A stretch of DNA of 48,371 bases. Origin: Pseudomonadota bacterium. GTDB lineage: Bacteria > Pseudomonadota > Alphaproteobacteria > SP197. Below the pieces are notes generated by a model. The model had not been told where the DNA came from and ran no database searches. It worked only from the letters and a program-made list of their open reading frames with translations. A program made the translations under genes and the position numbers. Numbering within the stretch: the stretch's first letter is position 1; each line of letters begins with the position of its first letter. The stretch is from NCBI GenBank assembly GCA_039028155.1, contig JBCCIS010000037.1, positions 1-48,371 on the forward strand, given 5' to 3'. Positions 8,847-17,371 of the stretch are shown in pieces.

Positions 8847-9248
8847 CTACTCCGGTGCGTTGTCCTCGGGCAGCGGCGGCTTGGCGTGCCACCACTCGTC
8901 GAAGCGGTAACAGAGATTATCTTCGTTCAGGAACACCTGATAAATGCCGTCGAAGCGAAGCCGTTCACCCGTCTCTTTCCAGGTCAGCGCTGCCCTCCAG
9001 CGGTTGATGCCATAGTCCTCGGTGACGGCGAGGACTTCATAGTCGAACGCGATATCCTCCTGCAGGCCGACCGCGCCCTTTTCCACATAACGGCGTATCT
9101 CGTCCTTGCCCTTCATGATCTTGTGGAAGGGCGTGTACATATAGGTGGCGTCGTCGGTGAAGAGCGCCAGCGTACCATCCGGATTCTGGTTGACCCACGA
9201 GCTGCCGTAAGCATCAAGCCACTGAGAAAACTTCTCGTTCGTAAGCAA
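8847..9248 (-). CDS. SnoaL-like / NTF2-fold protein
   Basis: A 133-residue protein with the NTF2-like cone-shaped fold pattern: an N-terminal helix (FSQWLDAYGSSWV), then DGTLALFTDDATYMYTPF, a helix around GKDEIRRYVEKG, and C-terminal strands ending in YRFDEWWHAKPP. Members act as small hydrolases, isomerases or ligand binders, and many have no known substrate. It starts with TTG at 9248, preceded by GGAGA six bases upstream; no ATG or GTG fits better. It converges with the HyuA-like gene (46 bases apart) and lies 195 bases downstream of the ureohydrolase-family gene on the same strand, so it could be a distal member of that operon. Confidence 0.75.
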   Translation of the reverse strand: MLTNEKFSQWLDAYGSSWVNQNPDGTLALFTDDATYMYTPFHKIMKGKDEIRRYVEKGAVGLQEDIAFDYEVLAVTEDYGINRWRAALTWKETGERLRFDGIYQVFLNEDNLCYRFDEWWHAKPPLPEDNAPE

Positions 9249-9443
9249 CTTTTTCTCCGTTGCCGTTGGTCGACTGAATCAAATGACGGAGACTATAGCA
9301 GGGTAGCCAACACCATCGAGAACAGGTTTGGCGTTTGTCGCGTTGCGCAATTCCACTTTGCGACATGAGACTGTCGCCACACATCGACTGGTCGATCACA
9401 GATCGTTAAGTCAGTAATGCCATGCGTCCGGTCCTTCGAAGTA

Positions 9444-10421
9444 CTAGGTGGACCTGTCCTTCGCTTCTGCCAGGAGGCACAACTCTTCAAACATGATGTT
9501 GGCGGCGACCATTGCCGTGAGGTTACCCGGCTCCAGGGGAGGACAAATCTCAACCACATCCGCCCCAGCGAGATTCAGTCCACGGATACCATGCATCAGC
9601 TTGAGTGCATCGCGATAGCTCAAGCCGCCGGGTTCAAGGCCACCGGTTCCCGGAGCGACGGCCGGATCAAGCGCATCAACGTCAAACGTAAGGTATGTCG
9701 CATGGTCCTTGATGGCGCCAACCATGCGCGCTGTGATTTCCTGCGCTCCAAGATCCTCAAAATCGTCCATGTCGAAAATCGTCACGCCGGCGTCGCGTGC
9801 CCAGGCCAGTTCGTCGGCCTTGAACAGCGTTCCGCGGATACCGATCTGGAAACACAGGCGCGGCTCCAGCAAACCTTCCTCTATGGCGCGGCGAAAGACG
9901 GTGCCGTTGGCGACGTCGCGACCAAGCATGACGTCCTGGGTGTCGGAGTGGGCATCGATCTGGACAAGCGCCAACGGACCGTCTTGGGCAAGCGCGCGCA
10001 GGATGGGGAGCGTAATGGTGTGATCGCCCCCGGCGGCCAGCGGGCGCGCGCCGCAAGCGACGACGTCGGCAACGAAGGTTTCGATGGCACTCAGGCTTTC
10101 GTCGACATCCAACGAGTTGACAGGCGCGTCGCCGATATCGGCGACGCGGCAATGCTGAAACGGCGCCGTGCCGGTCGCATAATTGACCTCGCGGATCAGG
10201 CGCGACATTTCGCGGATCTCCGACGGGCCATGACGCGAGCCCGAGCGGAAGCTGGATCCCAAGTCGAAGGGCACGCCGAACATGGCGACATCCAGGCCCT
10301 CCGCAGTGCCTGATTGGGCAACGCGCATGAAGGTTGCGATGTTGGCGAAGCGCGGCACCGTGGCGACATCAGCCTGTTGTGTGTCGCGCGGTCTCGTGTT
10401 TTGCCCGCCAAGCTCCGTCAT
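9444..10421 (-). CDS. Arginase/agmatinase-family ureohydrolase
   Basis: A 325-residue manganese hydrolase of the arginase superfamily, which cleaves guanidino groups to urea and an amine. All six metal ligands are visible: His134 in GGDHT, Asp156/His158/Asp160 in DAHSD, and Asp247/Asp249 in FDVDALDP. SGSRHGPSEIR near residue 60 is typical of the agmatinase branch. The start ATG 10421 overlaps the SDR stop (ATGA), so the two are translationally coupled, and this is the last gene of an eight-gene operon. Candidate substrates include agmatine, guanidinobutyrate, guanidinopropionate or guanidine-type compounds. The TRAP importer and racemase-family genes upstream hint at an imported guanidino acid, but this is inference. 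Confidence 0.88.
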   Translation of the reverse strand: MTELGGQNTRPRDTQQADVATVPRFANIATFMRVAQSGTAEGLDVAMFGVPFDLGSSFRSGSRHGPSEIREMSRLIREVNYATGTAPFQHCRVADIGDAPVNSLDVDESLSAIETFVADVVACGARPLAAGGDHTITLPILRALAQDGPLALVQIDAHSDTQDVMLGRDVANGTVFRRAIEEGLLEPRLCFQIGIRGTLFKADELAWARDAGVTIFDMDDFEDLGAQEITARMVGAIKDHATYLTFDVDALDPAVAPGTGGLEPGGLSYRDALKLMHGIRGLNLAGADVVEICPPLEPGNLTAMVAANIMFEELCLLAEAKDRST

Positions 10422-11164
10422 TGCATGAACTCGCCGCCGTTGACGTAGAAGTTCGCACCTGTCGTGAATTCAGCACCCAACATACAGTCGACCATGTGCA
10501 TGACATCTTCAAACGTGCCCAACCGATCCATCGGCAGGCCGTCCAGCAACTTCTGTAATCCCTCGGGCGTGTCGAGCGCGTAGCGCTCGCGAACGTCATC
10601 GGTGCTGACGGCGGTCGGGATCAGGCAGTTGACGCGGATCCGAGGAGCCAGCTCTCGCGCCATACATTTGGTCAGCGCAATGACGCCGCCTTTCGCGCTG
10701 CAAAAGTTGGCACCGTTCAAACGCCCCTGGACACCGCAGGCCGCGCCCAGGTTGATAATGCACCCGGGATCGTCCGTGTTGTGCTTCAGGTACTCCTGCG
10801 AGCAGATGAAGGCGCCCTTTAGGTGGGTATCGATAACGGCATCCCAGCTTTCGTCCGTCAGGTCCAGAAACGACGCGTCGCGATTGATACCGGCTCCATT
10901 GATCAAGACATCGACACCGCCGAACGCGGCAAAGGCTTTGTCGAACATGGCGCGGACTTCGCCGCGGTTCCTGACGTCCGCCTCAACCGGTAGCACGCGG
11001 CCGGGGGCGCCCGTCGCCGCAATCTCGTCGGCCAGCGTCGCGCCTGTGCTGGCGTCGCGACAGTTCATCACGACATCGCGCCCGGCTGTCGCGAAGTGTT
11101 GCACCATGGCCGCACCGAGTCCTCGGGTTCCGCCTGTGATGACGACCGCGCGATCAACTGTCAT
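10418..11164 (-). CDS. SDR-family oxidoreductase with altered catalytic residues
   Basis: A 248-residue classical short-chain dehydrogenase/reductase by size and fold. The cofactor loop TGGTRGLG is at residues 10-17 and NGAGINRD at 89-96. The active site is atypical. The usual Ser is Ala141 (NLGAACG) and the usual Tyr of YxxxK is Phe154 (ANFCSAK), while Lys158 is kept; I checked the Phe codon (TTT) on the minus strand. It may therefore be a non-redox or structural paralogue, or use another chemistry. The start ATG 11164 lies 30 bases after dctM, and the stop overlaps the start of the ureohydrolase gene. Its nearest look-alikes are FabG-type reductases. Confidence 0.85.
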   Translation of the reverse strand: MTVDRAVVITGGTRGLGAAMVQHFATAGRDVVMNCRDASTGATLADEIAATGAPGRVLPVEADVRNRGEVRAMFDKAFAAFGGVDVLINGAGINRDASFLDLTDESWDAVIDTHLKGAFICSQEYLKHNTDDPGCIINLGAACGVQGRLNGANFCSAKGGVIALTKCMARELAPRIRVNCLIPTAVSTDDVRERYALDTPEGLQKLLDGLPMDRLGTFEDVMHMVDCMLGAEFTTGANFYVNGGEFMQ

Positions 11165-11194
11165 GGCATGCCTTTCGTCTTTGGGAGGTAGTCG

Positions 11195-12484
11195 TCAGTT
11201 GGCCACCGCGTAGCCGAGCAGACGGGGGATGAACAGGGTGATCTCTGGAACGTAGCTGATGACAAGAAGCGTCACCAACAACACCGCCAGGAACGGCAGC
11301 AGCGGCTTGAAGACGGCTTCGATCGGTAGCTTGCTGAGACCGCAGGCGACATAGAGGCAAACGCCCACGGGCGGTGTGAACAACGATATCGTCACATTTG
11401 CCGCGACAAAGATGCCGATGTGAATGGGATCCATGCCCAGCGCCTTGCCGGCTGGCACCAGAATGGGCATGAGAATGATGATCAACGGCAGCGCGTCCAT
11501 GATCATGCCCAGGGCGAAGAAGATGATGTTCACGCAGATGACGAAGATGATCCAGTTATCGGCGTTGGTGACGATGAAGTCGGCGAGATCGTGCGGGATG
11601 CGCTCAAAGGCGAGCGCGAACGAGAACGCCGAGGCCATGCCCAGGATCAGCATGACAATGCCGGTCAGCTTGGCGGCTTGCAGCAGCACGCCCGGCATGT
11701 CGCTCCACGTCAGTTCCTTGTAGACGAACAGCGAGACGATCAGACCGTAGACGACGGCGACCGCGGAGGCTTCTGTCGGCGTAAAGATCCCGCCCAGAAT
11801 ACCGCCCAGGATGATGACCGGCATCAAGACGGCAAGGCCACCATCGGCGAAGACGCGCGCCTTTTCTGCCCAGGTCGTCTGTTCGGTCACCGGCAGGTTG
11901 AGCCGCCGACCGTAGTAGTAGCACAAGGCCATCAGGGCGAGCGCGTTGACGACGCCGGGCAGGATACCCGCAGCGAACAGGCCGCCGATCGAAATGCCGG
12001 CGACGACGCCGATGATGATGAGGTCGATGGACGGCGGAATGATCGACGCGGTGGCGCCGGATGCCGCCAAAAGCGCTGTCGCGAACTCCTTGGGATACTT
12101 GCGTTTCAGCATCTCCGGCATGGTCGTCGAGCCGATGGCAGCGGTGTCTGCGCTGGCCGACCCGCACACGCCGGAAAAGAACATCGTAGAAAGAATGACG
12201 ACGAAACCCAGGCCGCCCCGCACCCTGCCGACAAAGACCAGGGCGAGATTGACGATCCGCCGCGCGATCCCGCCGTGACCCATGATCGTGCCGGCCAGAA
12301 TGAACAGCGGTATGGCGAGCAGGGTGAAGGAATCCATACCGGCAATGATCTTCTGGGGCAGAAGTACCAGCGAGTCGATCGACAGGTAGAACAGCGACGC
12401 CATTGCCGACAGCCCCAGGGCGACGGCGATGGGCACCGAGATGAACAGTGCCACGAAGAGCGTGATGGCGGCGATCGCGGCCAT
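11195..12484 (-). CDS. dctM: TRAP transporter large permease (DctM-type)
   Basis: A 429-residue integral membrane protein, the size expected for DctM, with about 12 hydrophobic segments. It is the ion-coupled transport channel of a tripartite ATP-independent periplasmic transporter. Recognisable segments include GMDSFTLLAIPLFILAG near the N terminus, GIFTPTEASAVAVVYGL in the middle and FTPPVGVCLYVACG near the end. I set the start at ATG 12484, seven bases after the dctQ stop; the longer frame to 12529 only overlaps dctQ and reads as an Arg-rich tail. It works with the small permease and binding protein encoded just upstream. The solute is unknown, and the operon suggests an amino- or imino-acid derivative. 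Confidence 0.93.
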   Translation of the reverse strand: MAAIAAITLFVALFISVPIAVALGLSAMASLFYLSIDSLVLLPQKIIAGMDSFTLLAIPLFILAGTIMGHGGIARRIVNLALVFVGRVRGGLGFVVILSTMFFSGVCGSASADTAAIGSTTMPEMLKRKYPKEFATALLAASGATASIIPPSIDLIIIGVVAGISIGGLFAAGILPGVVNALALMALCYYYGRRLNLPVTEQTTWAEKARVFADGGLAVLMPVIILGGILGGIFTPTEASAVAVVYGLIVSLFVYKELTWSDMPGVLLQAAKLTGIVMLILGMASAFSFALAFERIPHDLADFIVTNADNWIIFVICVNIIFFALGMIMDALPLIIILMPILVPAGKALGMDPIHIGIFVAANVTISLFTPPVGVCLYVACGLSKLPIEAVFKPLLPFLAVLLVTLLVISYVPEITLFIPRLLGYAVAN

Positions 12485-12491
12485 GGATCCG

Positions 12492-13013
12492 CTAGCCCCT
12501 GCTCGCCGTCTCGCCGGCGTTCGGGTCACCGGGTCCGTTGGCTATCTCACGCCATGCCGACTTGAGGATCTCGATCAAGATCAAAGCCGAGCCTGCGACG
12601 ATCGATGAATAGGGAATTTCCATCGGCATCTGCAGCGCGGGCGCCAGGTGCCCGGACACGCCGGATACGAAGATAACGCCGTAGTAGAGCAGGATCGCAA
12701 AGAAGGCGGCGCCGATGGCGTGAACCATGAGCCTGATCGCGTGCTGCAGACGCGCCGGCATTTGCTTGACCAGGATCTGCAGTGCGAAGTGTGACTTTGT
12801 CTTGAAGGCATAGGCCGCGCTCAGCATCGACAGCCACATCAAAAGAAACCTGGCCATTTCTTCGGACCAGGAAAGCGGCGTCTCCAGCACATACCGCGCC
12901 ACGACCTGGCTGAATACCACCGCCGCCAGGCCGACGAGAAGGGCACAGATGACAGTTTCGAGCGGATGGCGCACGGCAAGCCATACCGACTCCTGAACCG
13001 AGCGTTTGGTCAT
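12492..13013 (-). CDS. dctQ: TRAP transporter small permease (DctQ-type)
   Basis: A 173-residue four-helix membrane protein typical of DctQ. The second helix carries TPLSWSEEMARFLLMW, the family's conserved stretch after the first loop. It forms the permease complex with DctM. The start ATG 13013 has GAGGA upstream. A 157-base gap containing a strong hairpin separates it from dctP, while dctM follows after seven bases. Confidence 0.92.
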   Translation of the reverse strand: MTKRSVQESVWLAVRHPLETVICALLVGLAAVVFSQVVARYVLETPLSWSEEMARFLLMWLSMLSAAYAFKTKSHFALQILVKQMPARLQHAIRLMVHAIGAAFFAILLYYGVIFVSGVSGHLAPALQMPMEIPYSSIVAGSALILIEILKSAWREIANGPGDPNAGETASRG

Positions 13014-13080
13014 GGCGTCCTCGCTTTCGTCACGTCGCGGCGCACGGGGACTCTAGAATGCCGATCGGTGTATACGCAAA

Positions 13081-13134
13081 GTTGCCCGGCATCCGGACGG
13101 GTGCTGAGAGTCACCCGTCCGAACGCCGGCCAAC
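13081..13134 (-). terminator. Long hairpin between dctP and dctQ
   Basis: The inner stem is a perfect 10-bp inverted repeat, CGGACGGGTG at 13094-13103 and CACCCGTCCG at 13112-13121, with an 8-base loop. An outer stem pairs GTTGCCCGGC at 13081-13090 with GCCGGCCAAC at about 13125-13134 with one mismatch. There is no T-run, so it is more likely an mRNA-stabilising or attenuating element than a complete terminator. It sits 36 bases past the dctP stop, where it could allow more binding protein than permease to be made. Confidence 0.65.
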
Positions 13135-13170
13135 GTGCGCTCTCGCGCACGCCCCCTTCGAAACCAGGTC

Positions 13171-14157
13171 TTACTGGTTACCCACCTCTTCGATGACGGC
13201 CATGCCACCAACGCGCTCGGCATTGTTCTCGTAGACCGACGCGACCTTGGCGCGGAACTCGTCGAGGTCGACCTCGTTGAACTTGAGGCCCTTGGCCTCG
13301 AGCTCGGCCAACGCTTCGTCTGTCATGCTGGCCATGGCATCGCGCTGCACCTGCGTCGCGGTGACGGCGGCCTCGTGCATCTTGGCCTGAACGTCCTCGG
13401 GCAGTTCGGCAATGGCCTTGTTGCTGCACAGCAGGCCGGCGGCAAGATACATGTGGCCCGTCAACGACACGTACTGCGTGACCTCATAAAAGTTCTCGAC
13501 CAGCAGATCGACATGATCGGTCTCGGCACCGTCGATCACACCCTGCTGCAAGCTGGTGTAAACCTCGCCAAAGGACATAGGGGTCGCCTGCGCGCCCAGC
13601 GCGTTGAAGGTGTCGATCAGGACCGGGCTTCCCATCACCCTGATCTTCAGGCCTTCCATGTCGGCCGGCGTGTTGATCGGACGCTGGTTGTTCCAGGCAT
13701 TGCGCACGCCGGAGAACCACCAGCCGTAGAACTCCGAATCCAAATTCTCTTCGACCTTGCCGGCGACGTCGTCACCGATCGGCCCGTCGACAACGCGGTA
13801 GAAGTGATCCTGGTCGTCGAAGATGAAGGGCAGATTGAAAAGATCGGCCTCGGGAACAAACGGCGCCAGACCGCCGCCGGCGCTCTCGACGGCGCAGGTC
13901 AAGGTGCCCTGCTTCAACATCTGACTAGTTTCTTCCTCGCTGCCAAGCTGCTCGCTCGGGAAGATCTGGACTTCGACAGCGCCGTCCGTGCTCTCCTCCA
14001 ACGCCGCCTTGAACGCCAGCGCGCCATCGTGAAACGGATGCTGTTCGGGCGCATTGTGCGCGAGCTTCACGGTGTAATCCGCCGCACCGGCGCCGGTCGA
14101 CGTGGCCGCCGCAACGGCAAACGCCGCGACCGCTAGTGATCTGATAAAGTAACCCAT
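13171..14157 (-). CDS. dctP: TRAP transporter solute-binding protein (DctP-type)
   Basis: A 328-residue periplasmic binding protein of the TRAP family. Residues 1-26 form a Sec signal peptide (MGYFIRSL, Ala-rich core, GAGAADY). The mature N terminus, TVKLAHNAPEQHPFHDG, and the central GLKIRVMGSP are typical; the Arg of KIRV normally binds the solute carboxylate, so an organic acid or amino-acid-like ligand is likely. I chose ATG 14157 because GGAGG lies five bases upstream; an earlier GTG at 14169 falls on the ribosome site itself. It is preceded by the racemase-family gene (99 bases) and followed by the hairpin and dctQM. Confidence 0.93.
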   Translation of the reverse strand: MGYFIRSLAVAAFAVAAATSTGAGAADYTVKLAHNAPEQHPFHDGALAFKAALEESTDGAVEVQIFPSEQLGSEEETSQMLKQGTLTCAVESAGGGLAPFVPEADLFNLPFIFDDQDHFYRVVDGPIGDDVAGKVEENLDSEFYGWWFSGVRNAWNNQRPINTPADMEGLKIRVMGSPVLIDTFNALGAQATPMSFGEVYTSLQQGVIDGAETDHVDLLVENFYEVTQYVSLTGHMYLAAGLLCSNKAIAELPEDVQAKMHEAAVTATQVQRDAMASMTDEALAELEAKGLKFNEVDLDEFRAKVASVYENNAERVGGMAVIEEVGNQ

Positions 14158-14256
14158 TGATGCCTCCACGTTTTTGGCCGTTCTGGCGTGTGGGTATTCA
14201 CAACGCCACGTCTTGCCTGATCATCACCAACCCAAGGTCGTTGCTTGGTTCAGCGG

Positions 14257-15339
14257 TCAGTGGCTGATCGGCTCGTCTCGTTCGCCTCCCCAAATGTCGC
14301 CAACCGTAAATCCGTTGGGGAAGGGGTCGTCGGGATCAACGACGTACTGGGCCATCCCCGTGACCCAAGCACGACCCCGAATTGTCGGCACCACGGCGGG
14401 TTGCCCGCCGACCGTTTCTTCGCGCACCAAACGGCCCGTGAAGATCGTGCCGAGAATGCCTTCGTGATGAAAATCCTCGTTCAAGGCCAGCTCGCCCTTC
14501 GCGTGAAGCGCCGCCATCCTTGCGCAGGTTCCGGTACCGCACGGCGAACGGTCCAAGACGCCGGTCCAGGTCGCCGGCCGGTCCCAATCGAGTTGGCCGG
14601 TCGACACGACAACCGCGTTCTTGGCGCTGGCGCCTTCGGCCGTGGGCGAGCCGGTCATGACACAGATCGTGACGCCGGATACGTTCGGATTTTCCGGGTG
14701 CACGCAGGGCAGTTGCTCGCGCGCCGCAGCCTTTATCATCTCGCCGGCTCGGGTGATCTCGCCGGCCCTGTCGGGCTCGAGCGCGAGCCCGATCTTCTCG
14801 GCATCGGCAATGACATAGAACATGCCGCCCCACGCCACATCGACCTGGACGGGGCCGATCTCCGGCACATCGATCGTCTGGTTCAGGTGGGCCGCGAACG
14901 CGGGAAGGTTCTCGAAGGTGACGCCCTTGACCTTGCCGTCCGAGACCTCCGCTTGGACCGTGACCAGTCCGGCCGGCGCTTCCAGGGTCAACTCCGTCAC
15001 GGGCTCGGTGGACGGGACCATGCCGGTTTCAATCAACGCGGTCGCCACGCAGATGATGTTGGTTCCCGACATCAGCGGGTACTCGACTTGCTCCATGATG
15101 ACGAAGCCGGCGGCCGCCTTGGGATTGGATGACGGAAGGATGAGATTGCAATTGGCTGCCGGATAACCGCGCGGCTCGCGCAGCATGCGGTGGCGCAGGT
15201 CGTCGCCCTGGGCTTCAAGGAAGCACATCTTGTCGTACATCGTGTCGCCGGGCACATCCAACACGCCGCCGACGATGACACGTCCGGGCTCGCCGCACGC
15301 GTGCAGATCAATGGCTTGTATGACGCGTGAGAGCTTCAC
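14257..15339 (-). CDS. Proline racemase-family enzyme, Ser/Cys active-site type
   Basis: A 360-residue member of the proline racemase / 4-hydroxyproline epimerase / trans-3-hydroxyproline dehydratase family. The second catalytic Cys is Cys267 in [10 protein letters not shown]. The first position, Cys in MCGHG of racemases, is Ser91 in PLMSGTN. Ser/Cys members described so far include hydroxyproline 2-epimerases and trans-3-hydroxy-L-proline dehydratases. The start is GTG 15339, overlapping the aldo/keto reductase stop (GTGA), with GGAG about nine bases upstream; no ATG is available near the conserved [10 protein letters not shown]. Its place between a DapA-family lyase and a TRAP importer supports hydroxyproline-like or related imino-acid catabolism. 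No D-hydroxyproline oxidase is nearby. Confidence 0.85.
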   Translation of the reverse strand: MKLSRVIQAIDLHACGEPGRVIVGGVLDVPGDTMYDKMCFLEAQGDDLRHRMLREPRGYPAANCNLILPSSNPKAAAGFVIMEQVEYPLMSGTNIICVATALIETGMVPSTEPVTELTLEAPAGLVTVQAEVSDGKVKGVTFENLPAFAAHLNQTIDVPEIGPVQVDVAWGGMFYVIADAEKIGLALEPDRAGEITRAGEMIKAAAREQLPCVHPENPNVSGVTICVMTGSPTAEGASAKNAVVVSTGQLDWDRPATWTGVLDRSPCGTGTCARMAALHAKGELALNEDFHHEGILGTIFTGRLVREETVGGQPAVVPTIRGRAWVTGMAQYVVDPDDPFPNGFTVGDIWGGERDEPISH

Positions 15340-16385
15340 GGCATGTCACTCCATGTCACCTGCGATTTCATCCAGTCGGCGGTGTTGTGGAAGTTGGCGA
15401 CGACGCTGCCCGGCGGCACCAGCTTGTCACAGGCCTCACGGATGCCGTCATCAAGGGGCATGTCGAGAAGCGGCAACAACAGATCGAGCTGCTCGACCGT
15501 GCGCGGACCGATAAGCGGCGCGGTGATGCCGGGCTGTTCCTTGACCCACAGAATGGCAAGCTGCGCCGGCGTCAGGCCGGCGTCCTCCGCCAACTTCGTG
15601 AAGCGCTTGCCGACCTCGATGCCGCGTTCGGTGACGCGGTCGGCATAGAAGCCGCCGCGAAGATTGGCGCGGGAGTTCTCCGGAAACGAGTCGGCGGACG
15701 TATAGCGTCCGGCCAGGACGCCCATCGCCATCGGCGCCCAGGTGATCAAGCCGAGCCCATGCTTCTGGCACATGGGCACCAGCTCGTTCTCGATACGCCG
15801 GTCGAGCAGGTTATAGGGTGGCTGCTCGGAAACGAAACGCGCGTAACCCTTCATTTCGCTGACCATGATGGCTTCCATGACAGCCCATGACGGGTGCGTC
15901 GAGGTGCCGATGTAGCGGACCTTTCCCTGGCGGACCAAGTCGGTCAGGGCGCCCAATTGTTCGTCCCACGGAATGTCGGGCGACGGGCGATGGATCTGAT
16001 ATAGGTCGATGTAGTCCGTCTGCAGCCGGCGCAACGAGTTCTCGCAAGCCTGGATGATGTTCAGGCGGCTGTGGCCGTGGTCGTTGGGCCCGAACAGCGC
16101 GGGATCGTCGACAGAGTATCCCGGCCGACGTTTGCCGTGATCCACCTTGGTGCCGATGATCACCTGATCACGGCGGCCGCTGGCCTTAAGCGCGCGTCCG
16201 ATGATCTTCTCGCCTTCGCCGTCGGCATAGACATCGCCTGTGTCGATCAGGTTGATGCCGGCATCGAGCGCCTTGTTCAAGATCACCGCGGCTTCGTCTT
16301 CCGGTGTGGGATCGGCGAAGTTATCGGTCCCAAGGCACAGGTTTGATACGTTGACTCCTGTACGTCCTAGTTTTCTGTATTCCAT
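15336..16385 (-). CDS. Aldo/keto reductase
   Basis: A 349-residue NADP-type aldo/keto reductase with the beta-alpha barrel fold. The catalytic tetrad is visible: Asp48 (LIDTGD), Tyr53, Lys80 (IIGTK) and His132 (YQIHRP). The N terminus [10 protein letters not shown] and the [10 protein letters not shown] segment near the C terminus (cofactor binding) are typical of the YghZ/potassium-channel-beta-like branch. The start is ATG 16385, without a strong ribosome site, 59 bases after the DapA-family gene. It overlaps the next gene by four bases. The likely role is reduction or oxidation of an aldehyde or ketone intermediate of the operon's pathway. Confidence 0.9.
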   Translation of the reverse strand: MEYRKLGRTGVNVSNLCLGTDNFADPTPEDEAAVILNKALDAGINLIDTGDVYADGEGEKIIGRALKASGRRDQVIIGTKVDHGKRRPGYSVDDPALFGPNDHGHSRLNIIQACENSLRRLQTDYIDLYQIHRPSPDIPWDEQLGALTDLVRQGKVRYIGTSTHPSWAVMEAIMVSEMKGYARFVSEQPPYNLLDRRIENELVPMCQKHGLGLITWAPMAMGVLAGRYTSADSFPENSRANLRGGFYADRVTERGIEVGKRFTKLAEDAGLTPAQLAILWVKEQPGITAPLIGPRTVEQLDLLLPLLDMPLDDGIREACDKLVPPGSVVANFHNTADWMKSQVTWSDMP

Positions 16386-16444
16386 GATTGCCGTTGTTTA
16401 AATGTGCTGCTGAACCGGTTAACTGTTCGTCCTTCGCTGCGGTG

Positions 16445-17371
16445 TCATGCGGCGGCGTTTTGGCCTTCCCCGCTGGCAGGCATACACGACAAACGTTCGC
16501 GAATGAGATTAAGCGCGGCTGCGTGGTGATCGGACGGCAGTGGCAATCGCGGCGGCCTGACGACTTCGGAGCCCTTGCCCACCTCGGCCTGTACGAGTTT
16601 GATCAGCTGCACGAACTCCGGAACCGTATCGAGCCTGAGCAGCGGCAAGAACCAGCGATAGATCTCGAAGGCTCTCTCGGTCTCGCCCGCCGCAGCGAAG
16701 TTGAACAGATCCATCGTCTGTCGCGGCAGCGCGTTGACCAGGCCGGCAATCCATCCGCTAGCGCCCAAGGCGACAGCCTCGCAGACGACGTCATCGAGGC
16801 CGGCGAAGAGGCTCAAACGGTCGCCAGTAACCTCGCGAATGGCGGCGAAGCGACGCGCATCGCCGCTTGATTCTTTGACAGCAAGGAGATTGTCATGGTC
16901 GCCGGCAAGTTCAGCGATGTGTTTCGGCAGAATGTCGGTGCCGTAGGCCGTCGGGTTGTTGTAAACCATGCACGGCAGGTCGGTCGCTTCGATCGCGGCG
17001 CTGATATGCGCTTTCGTCTCGTGCCATTGGCCTTTGTAGACATAGGGCGGCAGGACCATGGCAGCCTGACAGCCGATGTCCGCCGCGCGTTTGACCAAGG
17101 CGACGGCCTCGGCTGTCGTCGCTGAAGCGATGGTCGCCATGACCGGCGTTTGCGTCCCCAACGCCTCGACGCAACTTTGAAAGACCGCGCACTTTTCGTC
17201 GAAGCTCATGGACGACCCCTCACCCAGAGAGCCGACAGGAACGATGCCCGCGATACCGTGCTCCGCTAGCCACACGACATGCTCTCTTAAGTAATCGTGA
17301 TCAATCTCAAAGTTGTCTTTGAATGGTGTGGTAATAGCTGGAATCACGCCGCGGAAATTGAAATCGTCCAT
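16445..17371 (-). CDS. DapA-family lyase/aldolase (dihydrodipicolinate synthase-like)
   Basis: A 308-residue Schiff-base (alpha/beta)8 enzyme. The catalytic Lys166 is in LLAVKESSG and the relay Tyr137 in CMVYNNP; the carboxylate loop is VGSLGEG (residues 46-52). The family includes dihydrodipicolinate synthase, keto-deoxy-sugar-acid aldolases and dehydratases, and pyrroline-4-hydroxy-2-carboxylate deaminase of hydroxyproline breakdown. The last is attractive given the adjacent racemase-family gene. I chose ATG 17371, preceded by AAAGGGGA; the longer frame to 17509 runs through non-conserved sequence. First gene of the eight-gene operon, divergent from an XRE-cupin regulator. Confidence 0.88.
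   Translation of the reverse strand: MDDFNFRGVIPAITTPFKDNFEIDHDYLREHVVWLAEHGIAGIVPVGSLGEGSSMSFDEKCAVFQSCVEALGTQTPVMATIASATTAEAVALVKRAADIGCQAAMVLPPYVYKGQWHETKAHISAAIEATDLPCMVYNNPTAYGTDILPKHIAELAGDHDNLLAVKESSGDARRFAAIREVTGDRLSLFAGLDDVVCEAVALGASGWIAGLVNALPRQTMDLFNFAAAGETERAFEIYRWFLPLLRLDTVPEFVQLIKLVQAEVGKGSEVVRPPRLPLPSDHHAAALNLIRERLSCMPASGEGQNAAA

Noticed and set aside
8847-8880. A short GC-rich dyad near the convergent HyuA/SnoaL ends as a terminator
   Set aside because: The CCCG/CGGG stem is only four bases with a three-base loop and there is no T-run.
11420-12565. A 381-codon plus-strand frame over dctM and dctQ
   Set aside because: Composition is extreme (Asp/Gln/Arg/His repeats) and the opposite strand encodes clear TRAP permeases.
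13135-14136. A 333-codon plus-strand frame over dctP
   Set aside because: Antisense to a confidently assigned DctP with a signal peptide and ribosome site.
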